A DNA stretch of 9,909 nucleotides from an uncultured bacterium (lineage in GTDB: Bacteria > Cyanobacteriota > Vampirovibrionia > Gastranaerophilales > Gastranaerophilaceae), in contig CACYCU010000130.1 of assembly GCA_902772945.1 (NCBI GenBank), forward strand, positions 1-9,909, in the 5' to 3' direction. Below, in pieces: positions 1 to 6,966 of this stretch. Each line of letters opens with the position of its first letter. Positions within the stretch are counted from its first letter, which is position 1. The notes below the pieces were generated by a model. That model saw only the letters and a program-made list of their open reading frames with translations. It was not told the DNA's origin and ran no database searches. A program made the position numbers and the translations under genes.

Positions 1-853
1 ATTTTGAATAAGATTTTACACCCAATTCAACTCTTGCCAAATCTTTCAGCTTAAGTTTTGAACCGTTTGGATTTGAACGAACTACAATATTTTCAAATTC
101 TTCAACTGATTCCAGTCTGCCTTTGGTAAGCAAAGTTAATTTTAAACTCGGTTTTGATAAAGATGGTTCATCACCTAATGCCCCTGTTGATATTTGAGCA
201 TTTTGATTTCTTACTGCGTTTTGAATTTCAGATACAGTTACCTTATAGCTTGCGAGTTTTGCAGGATCAAGCCAAATTCTCATGCTGTAATCATCTGCAC
301 CAAATACATTAACAGCACCGACACCGCTAATTCTTTTTATGGCATCCTTTATGTATATATTTGCGTAATTTGTTAAATCCAATTGATTCCAAGAATCATC
401 TTCAGATGATAAATTAAGTATTACCGCACCAACACCGCTGACTTGATTTTCAGCTGTAATCCCTTGTTGTATAACCTCTTGCGGAAGCATCGACTGAACT
501 TGTTGAAGTTTATTTTGAACATTCATCAAATTCAAATCATTATTAGTACCTGTTTTAAAAAATATATTTAAAATATATGCTCCGTCGTAACTGGTAGAAC
601 TCATATAGAGCATATCTTTGACGCCGTTTAATTGTGTTTCAAGCAATGATGCAATAGAAGATTCTATAACTTCAGCACTTGCTCCAGGATAACTTGCCGA
701 TATAGTGACCTGCGGAGGAGTGATATTAGGATATTTTTCCTGTTGTAACCCAAACAAAGATAGCAAACCTAATATAACTATCAGTGCAGATATTACAACT
801 GCAAATCTCGGTTTTTTTATAAAAAAGTATAAATCTTCCTTATTTATAGCCAT
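1..853 (-). CDS. RND efflux pump inner-membrane subunit (AcrB/MexB-like, HAE1 family), N-terminal part
   Basis: Proton-driven inner-membrane transporter of a tripartite efflux pump that would export hydrophobic or amphiphilic compounds together with the adaptor encoded just upstream. The 284 visible residues begin with a short cytoplasmic stretch and the first membrane helix (about residues 16-36). Periplasmic porter-domain sequence follows, with close AcrB-like stretches: YPNITPPQVTISASYPGA (41-58), MYMSS near 83-86, the GVGAVNVFG segment (177-185), MRIWLDP (191-197) and QNAQISTG (217-224). AcrB is about 1,050 residues, so roughly a quarter is present; the rest lies beyond the left edge, which cuts an open frame. 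The start is supported by AGGGA seven bases upstream. The gene begins 29 bases after the adaptor stop, so the two are almost certainly co-transcribed. The family is certain from sequence resemblance; the substrate is unknown. Confidence 0.95.
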   Translation of the reverse strand, partial: MAINKEDLYFFIKKPRFAVVISALIVILGLLSLFGLQQEKYPNITPPQVTISASYPGASAEVIESSIASLLETQLNGVKDMLYMSSTSYDGAYILNIFFKTGTNNDLNLMNVQNKLQQVQSMLPQEVIQQGITAENQVSGVGAVILNLSSEDDSWNQLDLTNYANIYIKDAIKRISGVGAVNVFGADDYSMRIWLDPAKLASYKVTVSEIQNAVRNQNAQISTGALGDEPSLSKPSLKLTLLTKGRLESVEEFENIVVRSNPNGSKLKLKDLARVELGVKSYSK

Positions 854-882
854 TCTTATTTCCCTTTTACAAATTATTCAAT

Positions 883-2073
883 CTATTTCTTTTCAGTTTC
901 TTTTTCTTTCACATAAGCAGTAGCCTTAACTTTTTGTCCGGATTTATAAATATCCTGAATACCCTTTACAACTACTTCATCATTTTCTTCAAGTCCGCTT
1001 TCAACAATCCAGTTGTTATCAACATTTTGGCTAACTTTGATATCTTTCTTAACAGCTTTTCCATCTTTTACAACCCAAACATAATATCCTGTACCGACAT
1101 CAGTTTTTGTTGCAGATTGAGGAATCATCATAACTTTATACGGTTTGTTAATTCTAATTGTCACCTTGACATAATCACCGGGAACAAGTAATTCATCAGG
1201 GTTTTCAAAAATGGCACGAAGTGTTACAGTTCCTGTACTTTCATCAATTTTGTTGTCAACAAACTCTATTTTTCCCTCTATTTCATATTGAGAGCCATCT
1301 GCCAGCCCCAAAAGCACTGAAACAGCACCATCATCATTTTTATCCTCTTCACTTGCCGCCTTGTAATATCTTTTAAGTTCTATAAAATCACCGCTGTTTA
1401 AAGGAAAAGTCACTTTCATTGGATTTGTGGAGTATATTTGAGCTATAACACCGCTTGAGGGGGTAACGTAATTGCCTTCTGTAATATTAACTTTCCCTAT
1501 TCTTCCATCCATTGGAGAAGTTATATTTGTATAACTTAAATTCAAATTTGCCTGCTGCATTTGAGCAATAGCACCGTCAAGTGCGGCTCTGTTTCTGTTT
1601 CTTTGCGTAAGAGCATTATCATAATACTCACGACTAACAAGATCATCTTTTAGTAATTGTTCGGCTCTTTGCAAGTCTATTTGAGAATTTTTATAAACCG
1701 CGGAATTTTCATTAACGGTTGCTCTGGCATTTTTTGATGCCAAAATATATTCATCAGGTTCAATAAGGAAAAGTTTTTGACCTTTTGTTACTCGTTCGCC
1801 TTCTTCAAAGTATTTTTTTTGAAGCCAGCCGCTGACACGAGCAATTATGTCAACAGATAATTTTGCTTCAATTCTTCCCGTAGTGTCAAATGTAGGTTGA
1901 ATATCTTTCATTATAGGTTTTGAGACTTGAACAGCTTTAGGTTGATTCATTATATAATTCGTAACAGCACTCATTAAAATAGTTTTCCCCTGATTCCACA
2001 TAATAGGAATTAAAATTACAGCAAGTATTATAGCCGCAAGTTTTGTTTCTTTTTTCTTCCAATCAATTTTCAT
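883..2073 (-). CDS. Periplasmic adaptor (membrane fusion protein) of the RND efflux pump, AcrA/MexA type
   Basis: Links the inner-membrane RND pump to an outer-membrane channel across the periplasm. The 396 residues follow the classic order: N-terminal membrane anchor (about 11-27), first lipoyl half (about 76-106, with VSGWLQKKYFEEGERVTKGQ), alpha-helical hairpin (about 107-178, Gln/Asn/Ala-rich), second lipoyl half (about 181-203, with SPMDGRIGKVNITEG), beta-barrel domain (about 216-307, including the family segment TGTVTLRAIFENP at 281-293 and LVPGDYV at 296-302) and membrane-proximal domain (about 310-385). The N-terminus lacks the lipobox cysteine typical of E. coli AcrA, so the protein is probably held by an uncleaved helix. 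The C-terminus is Lys/Glu-rich. The start has GGAGA about seven bases upstream. It is the first gene of a two-gene unit with the pump 29 bases downstream. No TolC-like gene is in view. Confidence 0.95.
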   Translation of the reverse strand: MKIDWKKKETKLAAIILAVILIPIMWNQGKTILMSAVTNYIMNQPKAVQVSKPIMKDIQPTFDTTGRIEAKLSVDIIARVSGWLQKKYFEEGERVTKGQKLFLIEPDEYILASKNARATVNENSAVYKNSQIDLQRAEQLLKDDLVSREYYDNALTQRNRNRAALDGAIAQMQQANLNLSYTNITSPMDGRIGKVNITEGNYVTPSSGVIAQIYSTNPMKVTFPLNSGDFIELKRYYKAASEEDKNDDGAVSVLLGLADGSQYEIEGKIEFVDNKIDESTGTVTLRAIFENPDELLVPGDYVKVTIRINKPYKVMMIPQSATKTDVGTGYYVWVVKDGKAVKKDIKVSQNVDNNWIVESGLEENDEVVVKGIQDIYKSGQKVKATAYVKEKETEKK

Positions 2074-2169
2074 ATAAATTCTCCAGACTTCTATATAAAC
2101 TCATTATACATGAAAAATTATAACTTTAAATGTTAAGCTCATTGTTATTTACAGATATATTATAATATA
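2074..2169. promoter_or_regulatory. Divergent intergenic promoter region between the efflux operon and the HAD phosphatase gene
   Basis: These 96 AT-rich bases separate two divergent operons and must hold both promoters. For the efflux operon, a perfect TATAAT on the minus strand at 2108-2103 is the best -10 element; no good -35 lies at the standard distance. A small inverted repeat, TAAC-N7-GTTA (2121-2135), sits just upstream of that -10 and could be an operator. For the plus-strand gene, TTGTTA (2142-2147) and TATAAT (2166-2171) are 18 bases apart, but this -10 overlaps the first ATG. A second TATAAT lies at 2161-2166. In DNA this AT-rich, chance matches are common, so the individual boxes are tentative even though the location of the promoters is nearly forced by the gene layout. 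Confidence 0.45.
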
Positions 2170-2811
2170 ATGAATTGTATGAAAATGATAGAATCAATTT
2201 ATTGTGATTTTGACGGAACAATTACCAAAAAAGATTCCGTTAACGAATTTTTAAAAAAATATACAGGCAACAAATGGCTTGAATCCGAACAGCAATGGAT
2301 TGAAGGTAAAATTTCTTCCAGAGAAAACGCTATTATTCAAGTTAATATGCTGAAAAACATTTCTCAAAGGCAATTGGACGATTACATCAATTCTATAGAA
2401 ATTGATGATTATTTTTTAGAATTTGTTGAATTTGTAAAATCAAAAAACATAAAATTAACAATATTAAGTGACGGTTTTGATTTGTTTATTCAAAAAGTTC
2501 TGGAACGCTATGATTTAGATATACCTTATTATGCTAATAAACTAATTTACAAAAACAACAAATTTAGTATCGAATTTCCATATTATGATGAAAATTGCGA
2601 TAAAAAAGCCGGAATGTGCAAATGTAACAAAGTAAAAGAAAAAAGGTTCTGTTATATAGGTGATGGTACAAGTGATTTGTGTATTGCATCTAAAGCAGAT
2701 TTTTTATTTGCCACAAAAAGATTGCATAAGTATTGTGAAGAAAATTATATAAAACATTCACATTTTACATCTTTTCGTAATATTATAGACATATTAAAAG
2801 AGGGAGAATGA
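2170..2811 (+). CDS. MtnX-like HAD-IB family phosphatase
   Basis: Cytoplasmic phosphomonoesterase of the haloacid dehalogenase superfamily, using an Asp nucleophile and Mg2+. All motifs are visible in 213 residues: motif I DFDGTIT (13-19, nucleophile Asp13 and acid/base Asp15), motif II Ser100 in ILSDGFD, a motif III lysine in the CKCNK stretch (Lys151 or Lys154), and motif IV GDGTSD (164-169). The cysteine-rich stretch before motif IV (Cys143, 150, 152, 161) and the ATKRLHKYCEE end resemble MtnX, the methionine-salvage phosphatase, more than SerB. No other methionine-salvage gene is nearby, so the substrate is open. The start is uncertain: ATGs at 2170, 2179 and 2185 share the frame, none has a Shine-Dalgarno, and a possible -10 box covers 2166-2171, so translation may begin at 2179 or 2185. 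It is the first gene of a three-gene unit and overlaps the next frame through ATGA. Confidence 0.88.
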   Translation: MNCMKMIESIYCDFDGTITKKDSVNEFLKKYTGNKWLESEQQWIEGKISSRENAIIQVNMLKNISQRQLDDYINSIEIDDYFLEFVEFVKSKNIKLTILSDGFDLFIQKVLERYDLDIPYYANKLIYKNNKFSIEFPYYDENCDKKAGMCKCNKVKEKRFCYIGDGTSDLCIASKADFLFATKRLHKYCEENYIKHSHFTSFRNIIDILKEGE

Positions 2812-2813
2812 TT

Positions 2814-3512
2814 ATGAGTAAAAAATTTATTGTAAGCTTAATAATTTTTATATTGGTATCTTTTGTTCAACCTGTTTTTGCGTGGGATGTAAAAACATCA
2901 GATGAACTTCAAACCAGAATGAACTCAGTTGGTTTTAGAATTTTAAATTCCAACAGAATTGATAAAAGATTTACGTTTATGGCGATTAACAGAGTTTATA
3001 CAAGGGATTTTTGGACAGATGTCAGCTCAGTCAACAGAATCGTTTGGGTAAAACCGGTTGTAATTCCCTACATTGACAGTGATGACGAGCTTGCTGCAAT
3101 ATTAAGCCATTCTATTGCACATGGTGTAGATACTTATGAAGGTATTCTAAGAGGCTATATTTCTATCCTGAACTATTGGGTTGCTCCTAATAAATATGAC
3201 TTAAAAGCAGACAAATCTGCCGTAGATTACATGGTTAATGCCGGTTATAATCCACTTGCCATAATTACAATTTTGAATAAAATAGGGAAACAATATAGAT
3301 ATGATGCATTTTCAAACCACACTCTCGTATCAAGAAGAATGATGTTAATATACGAATATATTTATACAAAATATCCGTCAATTCTTGTTGATAATGAATA
3401 TAAAGATAATATTTATTATCAAAACTTTTTATTGACATCAAGAAATAATCGCATGTTACTTTTGGAAAAAGTAAAATCAGGTTCAACAAAAAAAGTTAAT
3501 TACAAATATTAA
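2814..3512 (+). CDS. Exported M48-like protein with degenerate zinc-peptidase motif (HSIAH)
   Basis: Probable inactive relative of M48 metallopeptidases, exported through a signal peptide (hydrophobic core then VFA before WDV). Counting from an upstream ATG at 2808, family landmarks are DDELAAILSHSIAH (92-105), DLKADKSAVDYM (131-142), NAGYNPLA (144-151) and a late His171 followed by SRRM, which match the M48 pattern DELAAVLAHEIAH, ExxAD, AGYDP and the late HP segment. The catalytic Glu of HExxH is Ser102 and the third zinc-ligand Glu is Asp131, so ordinary proteolysis is unlikely. At 232 residues it is near the size of a bare M48 domain. Start choice: AGGGAG at 2801-2806 lies seven bases before ATG 2814 but only one base before ATG 2808, so 2814 is preferred. 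It is translationally coupled to the HAD gene and followed by the next gene after one base. Cell location (periplasmic or lipid-facing) and role are unknown. Confidence 0.8.
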   Translation: MSKKFIVSLIIFILVSFVQPVFAWDVKTSDELQTRMNSVGFRILNSNRIDKRFTFMAINRVYTRDFWTDVSSVNRIVWVKPVVIPYIDSDDELAAILSHSIAHGVDTYEGILRGYISILNYWVAPNKYDLKADKSAVDYMVNAGYNPLAIITILNKIGKQYRYDAFSNHTLVSRRMMLIYEYIYTKYPSILVDNEYKDNIYYQNFLLTSRNNRMLLLEKVKSGSTKKVNYKY

Positions 3513-3513
3513 T

Positions 3514-4254
3514 ATGAAAAAAATATTTCTTATATTAATTCTTATAATGATTTGCGTACCGGCATTTGCTCAGAATGCAGGATTTATTAGGGATGAGCTT
3601 TTAGATCCGAAAATGTATGCAGATAATAGCAATTCTGTATTCAGGCTCGGAATTTCCAAAAAAGGCGAGTATAAATATATCCCGATTAAGGATGAATTGA
3701 TAGATGATGATTTTGTTGCTAACTTGTCGAATTATACGATAGTAAAGCCGGAACATCCGGATGATTTCTTTTTTGAGAAACAAATTGATCCTTCAAAGGT
3801 TAGGAAAATTTTACCAAAAAATCGATATGATTTTACAAAGAAACAAATTCCCATACAAATTCAGCTTGCTAAACAAATAAAAACAAAGGAATTACTTGAA
3901 GGTTCCGTCGTCCCTTTTATTACAACACATGATTTTGAGATAAACGGCAAAAATTATAAAAAGGGAACGACTGTTTTAGGGAGAGTCGAAACTCTCTCTG
4001 CATCTGATAAAATGGGAGTACCGGAAACTCTAAAAATAGATAACTTCTATTTTGAAGATGATGGAAAGGAAATAAATTTGAGCGGTTCAATATCAAAAAT
4101 AGGTGCAAATCGTTCTATTTGGGTTTACCCATTATATCAGGCAGGAAATATAACATTTTATGTTGCCGGTTTTGTATTTGTTCCAATCCATGGCGGCAGA
4201 GCGAAACTATTGCCTTCAGAATCTTTTACTGTATTTTTTGAAACAAATAATTAA
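3514..4254 (+). CDS. Exported protein of unknown function, beta-rich C-terminal domain
   Basis: I do not recognise a named family. The 246 residues start with a clear Sec signal peptide (MKKIFLILILIMICVPAFA, cleavage before QN), so the mature protein is secreted to the periplasm or beyond. The first half is charged and Lys/Asp-rich. From about residue 125 the pattern looks beta-rich: KELLEGSVVPFITTHDFEIN, then NGKNYKKGTTVLGRVE (144-159), and FEDDGKEINLSGSISKIG. The 'preset level or substrate, Gly-Thr-x-Val-x-Gly' style recalls the periplasmic C-terminal domain of VirB10/TrbI, but no conjugation gene is nearby and this is only a loose resemblance. A hydrophobic stretch YVAGFVFVPIHGG (217-229) could be a strand pair. 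It starts one base after the M48-like stop, with no good Shine-Dalgarno, which suggests coupled translation in the same operon. Confidence 0.8.
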   Translation: MKKIFLILILIMICVPAFAQNAGFIRDELLDPKMYADNSNSVFRLGISKKGEYKYIPIKDELIDDDFVANLSNYTIVKPEHPDDFFFEKQIDPSKVRKILPKNRYDFTKKQIPIQIQLAKQIKTKELLEGSVVPFITTHDFEINGKNYKKGTTVLGRVETLSASDKMGVPETLKIDNFYFEDDGKEINLSGSISKIGANRSIWVYPLYQAGNITFYVAGFVFVPIHGGRAKLLPSESFTVFFETNN

Positions 4255-4300
4255 TTTTTAAAAACACATTTTGTAATAAATTTGTATAAAACTCTTTATT

Positions 4301-4327
4301 TTGAAATTTTTAGCGGTATCATATTAT
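4301..4327 (+). promoter_or_regulatory. Possible promoter for the aminotransferase operon
   Basis: The gap 4255-4361 separates two plus-strand units and is the natural place for a new promoter. TTGAAA (4301-4306) followed after 15 bases by TATTAT (4322-4327) is the best pair I see, though the spacer is short and the -10 is imperfect. TATACA at 4337-4342 is another possible -10 without a good -35. No terminator hairpin for the upstream unit is visible in the gap, so read-through is also possible. Confidence 0.25.
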
Positions 4328-4361
4328 TTGTAGTCTTATACATTATTAAATGGATTAAAAT

Positions 4362-5804
4362 ATGGTATTATTAGAAAAAGATCTTGTAACAAATTTAAAG
4401 GAAATTAACAGACAAAATGCAGTAGAATCAACCAAACTTGATATTTCTGATGAAGAATTGGCAAGTATTGATAGAGAATACTGTACATATGGGGATAAAA
4501 TTCACGCAGACGCAAACCCTAAAGTATTTAGAGATTGTAACGGTGTTTTTATGTATGACTCTGATAATACTCCATTTTTAGATTTGGAAATGTGGTTTGC
4601 ATCTTGCAACTTGGGTTATAAAAACAAAAGAATCAGAGATGCGGTTGTCAATCAGATAGATACCTTGCCTCAAATTTCTTCACATTTTCAATATGATTAC
4701 AAAGTTTTGTTGTCGGAAAAAATTGCAAAAGCAAATATAAAAAGGTTTGGAACAAAAGGTCGTGTACATTTTAACGTTGGCGGTTCTCAAGTTATTGAAG
4801 ATGCCTTGAAACTCATCAGAAATTACACTCATAAAAGCAGAATGTTTTCATTCTTCGGGGGTTTTCATGGCAGAACATTAGGCGCAAGTTGTTTGACTGC
4901 GGGTTACAGATACAGAAAACCTTTCGGCCATTTTTCGGAAGAAGCACATTTCGTTCCGTATCCGTATTGCTACAGATGTCCTTACGGCAAGCATTGTGAT
5001 TCTTGTAATTACTATTGCGTTCAGCAATTAAGACGTGAATTTGAGGATAATTGTGCAGGTATTTATGACCACTCATCTAAAGAATGTGCTATGGGAGCAT
5101 TCTTTGTTGAACCTGTTCAGGGGTCAGGCGGATATATTGTTCCTCCAAAAGGATATTTCAAAGAATTAAAGAAAGTTTTGGATGATTTCGGTGTTCTGTT
5201 TGTTGATGATGAAATTCAAATGGGATTTTATAGAACAGGTAAATTGTGGGCGATTGAGCATTATGATGTTAAACCTGATGTTATTACTTTTGGTAAATCA
5301 TTAACCAACGGCTTAAATCCTCTTGGGGGAATGTGGGCAAAAGAAGAATTGATAAGTCCTGAAGTTTGGCCAAACGGTAGAACTCACTCAACATTCTGCA
5401 ACAACCCAATTGGTATGAGAGCAGGATACGAAGTTATGAGTACGTTTGAAGAAGGCGACTTTGAAAGAGAAGTTGCAAATAAAGGCAAATACTTCTTAGA
5501 TGGATTAAAAGAATTGGAAAAACGCCACAAACGTATCGGAAATGTAGACGGACTAGGTTTAGCATTAAGAATAGAGTGCGTAACAGAGGACGGATACACT
5601 CCTGATCCTCAATTATTGCACGATATCTTAGCGGAAGGATTGAAAGGTGATTTAACTTATAACGGCAAAAAATGCGGCATAATCCTTAATAAAGGAAGTC
5701 ACTACAACAATACTATAACGTTAGTTCCTGCTGTTACTATATCTTATGCCGAAATTGATATGGCATTGAATTTGCTTGATCAGTTGTTTACGAGGTTGTC
5801 ATAA
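4362..5804 (+). CDS. Class III PLP-dependent aminotransferase with a cysteine-rich insert
   Basis: Cytoplasmic fold-type I PLP enzyme of the ornithine/4-aminobutyrate aminotransferase class, moving an amino group, usually from an omega- or alpha-amino donor, to an oxo acid. Of 480 residues, the cofactor-binding features are clear: GGFHGRTLGA (166-175) for the PLP ring, VEPVQGSGG (249-257), VDDEIQMGFYRTGK (281-294, Asp283 for the pyridine nitrogen), Lys312 in TFGKSL as the Schiff-base lysine, and THSTFCNNPIG (341-351). The usual SGSEA phosphate-loop segment reads VGGSQVIEDALK (139-150). Unusual is Cys203-x2-Cys-x5-Cys-x2-Cys-x3-Cys219, a position where some GABA-aminotransferase and archaeal racemase-like relatives carry a shorter 'YRCP' element. 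The length is above the usual 400-450 because of this and an N-terminal extension. A weak GGA lies seven bases before ATG. The next gene begins directly after the stop. The substrate cannot be assigned; racemase activity is an alternative. Confidence 0.93.
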   Translation: MVLLEKDLVTNLKEINRQNAVESTKLDISDEELASIDREYCTYGDKIHADANPKVFRDCNGVFMYDSDNTPFLDLEMWFASCNLGYKNKRIRDAVVNQIDTLPQISSHFQYDYKVLLSEKIAKANIKRFGTKGRVHFNVGGSQVIEDALKLIRNYTHKSRMFSFFGGFHGRTLGASCLTAGYRYRKPFGHFSEEAHFVPYPYCYRCPYGKHCDSCNYYCVQQLRREFEDNCAGIYDHSSKECAMGAFFVEPVQGSGGYIVPPKGYFKELKKVLDDFGVLFVDDEIQMGFYRTGKLWAIEHYDVKPDVITFGKSLTNGLNPLGGMWAKEELISPEVWPNGRTHSTFCNNPIGMRAGYEVMSTFEEGDFEREVANKGKYFLDGLKELEKRHKRIGNVDGLGLALRIECVTEDGYTPDPQLLHDILAEGLKGDLTYNGKKCGIILNKGSHYNNTITLVPAVTISYAEIDMALNLLDQLFTRLS

Positions 5805-6647
5805 GTGGCAAACGGTATCGATTTTGAGCTGTTGCATGGTGAAATAACCGATAAAAAAGACAAAAGAGCGGTATTGCTTTTTCACGGAATGACGGGAAGT
5901 CCTTTTGAAATGAAAAAGTATGGTGAATTTTTGTTTAAATGCGGATACGACGTGTTTTGCTATTCGTTTCCGGGTCATGGCGAAAGAGTCAGCGAAATAG
6001 AAACTGTTACATGGCGGGATTGGACTGAATTTGCGCAAGAAAAATACAGTATTTTAAGACCGAATTATAATCAATTTTTCGTTTCTGGATTGTGCCTTGG
6101 GGCAGCTATGGGAGTATATCTTGCGGAGCACAATAGCGATATAACAGGCGTTGTAGCACTTTCTACAACATTATTTTTGGACGGTTTTTGTATTCCTTGG
6201 ACAATACATTTGCTTCCGTTTGCACTAAGTACAATTATCAGGTTTTATTATACTTTTCCTGAAGATGATTGTTTTGGTATAAAAAATGAGAGAACAAGGA
6301 AAGTTTTGGCAAAACTGACGGCAAAAGCTGATGTCGGGATGGACAATTATCCGTTGATTTGCGTAGATGCACTTTTGAAATTATCTAAAAATGTCAGAAA
6401 AAATTTAAGAAATGTAACTTGTCCTGTTTTGTGTATTCATTCAAAATACGACAATTTGTCGAGTCCAAGAAGCGCGAAAGTAGTTTTAGATGGTATTTCC
6501 TCCGAAATAAAACAATATGTTGAATTAAATGACAGCTATCATATGGTTCTTTATGATAATGAAAAAGAATTTGTGATGAATACAGTTAAAGAATTCTTAA
6601 GTAAACTTATCATTTCTGAAAATGAGAGGTCATATGCTTATAATTAA
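5805..6647 (+). CDS. Alpha/beta hydrolase, Est30-like carboxylesterase family, with Cys at the nucleophile position
   Basis: Predicted cytoplasmic hydrolase of an ester, thioester or related bond. The 280 residues show the oxyanion-hole segment HGMTGSP (27-33), PGHGE (56-60), the nucleophile elbow GLCLG (95-99), Asp216 in SKYD and His246 in DSYHM, spaced as in the Est30/monoacylglycerol-lipase-like carboxylesterases. The elbow normally reads GxSxG; here Cys97 (TGC at 6093-6095) replaces Ser, giving a Cys-His-Asp triad like that of dienelactone hydrolase. A hydrophobic cap segment covers about 128-150 (CIPWTIHLLPFALSTII). Translation starts at GTG 5805, immediately after the aminotransferase TAA; GAGG at 5792-5795 lies inside the last aminotransferase codons, nine bases before the start. 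This back-to-back coupling suggests a shared pathway. The last codons overlap the next gene. No signal peptide is present. Confidence 0.9.
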   Translation: MANGIDFELLHGEITDKKDKRAVLLFHGMTGSPFEMKKYGEFLFKCGYDVFCYSFPGHGERVSEIETVTWRDWTEFAQEKYSILRPNYNQFFVSGLCLGAAMGVYLAEHNSDITGVVALSTTLFLDGFCIPWTIHLLPFALSTIIRFYYTFPEDDCFGIKNERTRKVLAKLTAKADVGMDNYPLICVDALLKLSKNVRKNLRNVTCPVLCIHSKYDNLSSPRSAKVVLDGISSEIKQYVELNDSYHMVLYDNEKEFVMNTVKEFLSKLIISENERSYAYN

Positions 6648-6966
6648 AACAGGAATAATTGTAAATATATTATCCATAATAGTACTACTAATAGGACTTT
6701 TTCACAGTTTTGAGCATCCAAAGCACAAAGCAAATTTCGGATATATTGTTGCTGCAAGTATGATTATGTACATATTATTGTTAGGCATTATAGCAATATC
6801 TGAATTGATTGCAAATCATAATTTATATAGTCTGATTTTGTTTTTATGCGCAATATCACCTTTCATAATAGGAAAATTTGTCAATTATAATTCATTAAAA
6901 ATATATACGACAATCCAAATTTTGTGTTTTTTGCCCAGCTTAATTATTTTATTAATTTTGCAGTAA
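6634..6966 (+). CDS. Small four-helix membrane protein of unknown function
   Basis: I do not recognise the family. The 110 residues hold four hydrophobic segments, approximately 3-23, 36-58, 64-82 and 88-109, with a short polar HSFEHPKHKAN loop after the first, so nearly the whole protein lies in the membrane. An in-frame ATG at 6622 would add four residues, but AGAGG (6625-6629) lies just before ATG 6634, making 6634 the better start. It overlaps the hydrolase gene by 14 bases, so it is the third gene of the aminotransferase operon and may anchor the hydrolase or move a substrate or product; that is only inference. Its 3' end overlaps the convergent AsmA-like gene by 23 bases, and no terminator is visible here. 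Confidence 0.75.
   Translation: MLIIKTGIIVNILSIIVLLIGLFHSFEHPKHKANFGYIVAASMIMYILLLGIIAISELIANHNLYSLILFLCAISPFIIGKFVNYNSLKIYTTIQILCFLPSLIILLILQ

Noticed and set aside
705..923. Plus-strand open frame across the pump start and adaptor end
   Set aside because: It is antisense to the highly conserved RND N-terminus and adaptor C-terminus.
2170..2811. Calling the HAD gene serB (phosphoserine phosphatase)
   Set aside because: The DFDGTIT start, the cysteine-rich stretch before motif IV and the C-terminal CEE segment fit MtnX-like proteins better, and no serine pathway gene is nearby.
3514..4254. VirB10/TrbI conjugation protein
   Set aside because: Only a loose pattern of Gly-Thr-Val strands resembles that domain; the protein has a cleavable signal peptide and no conjugation genes surround it.
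4816..5076. Minus-strand open frame of 86 codons inside the aminotransferase
   Set aside because: It lies opposite the conserved PLP-binding and cysteine region of a solid gene; composition is not protein-like.
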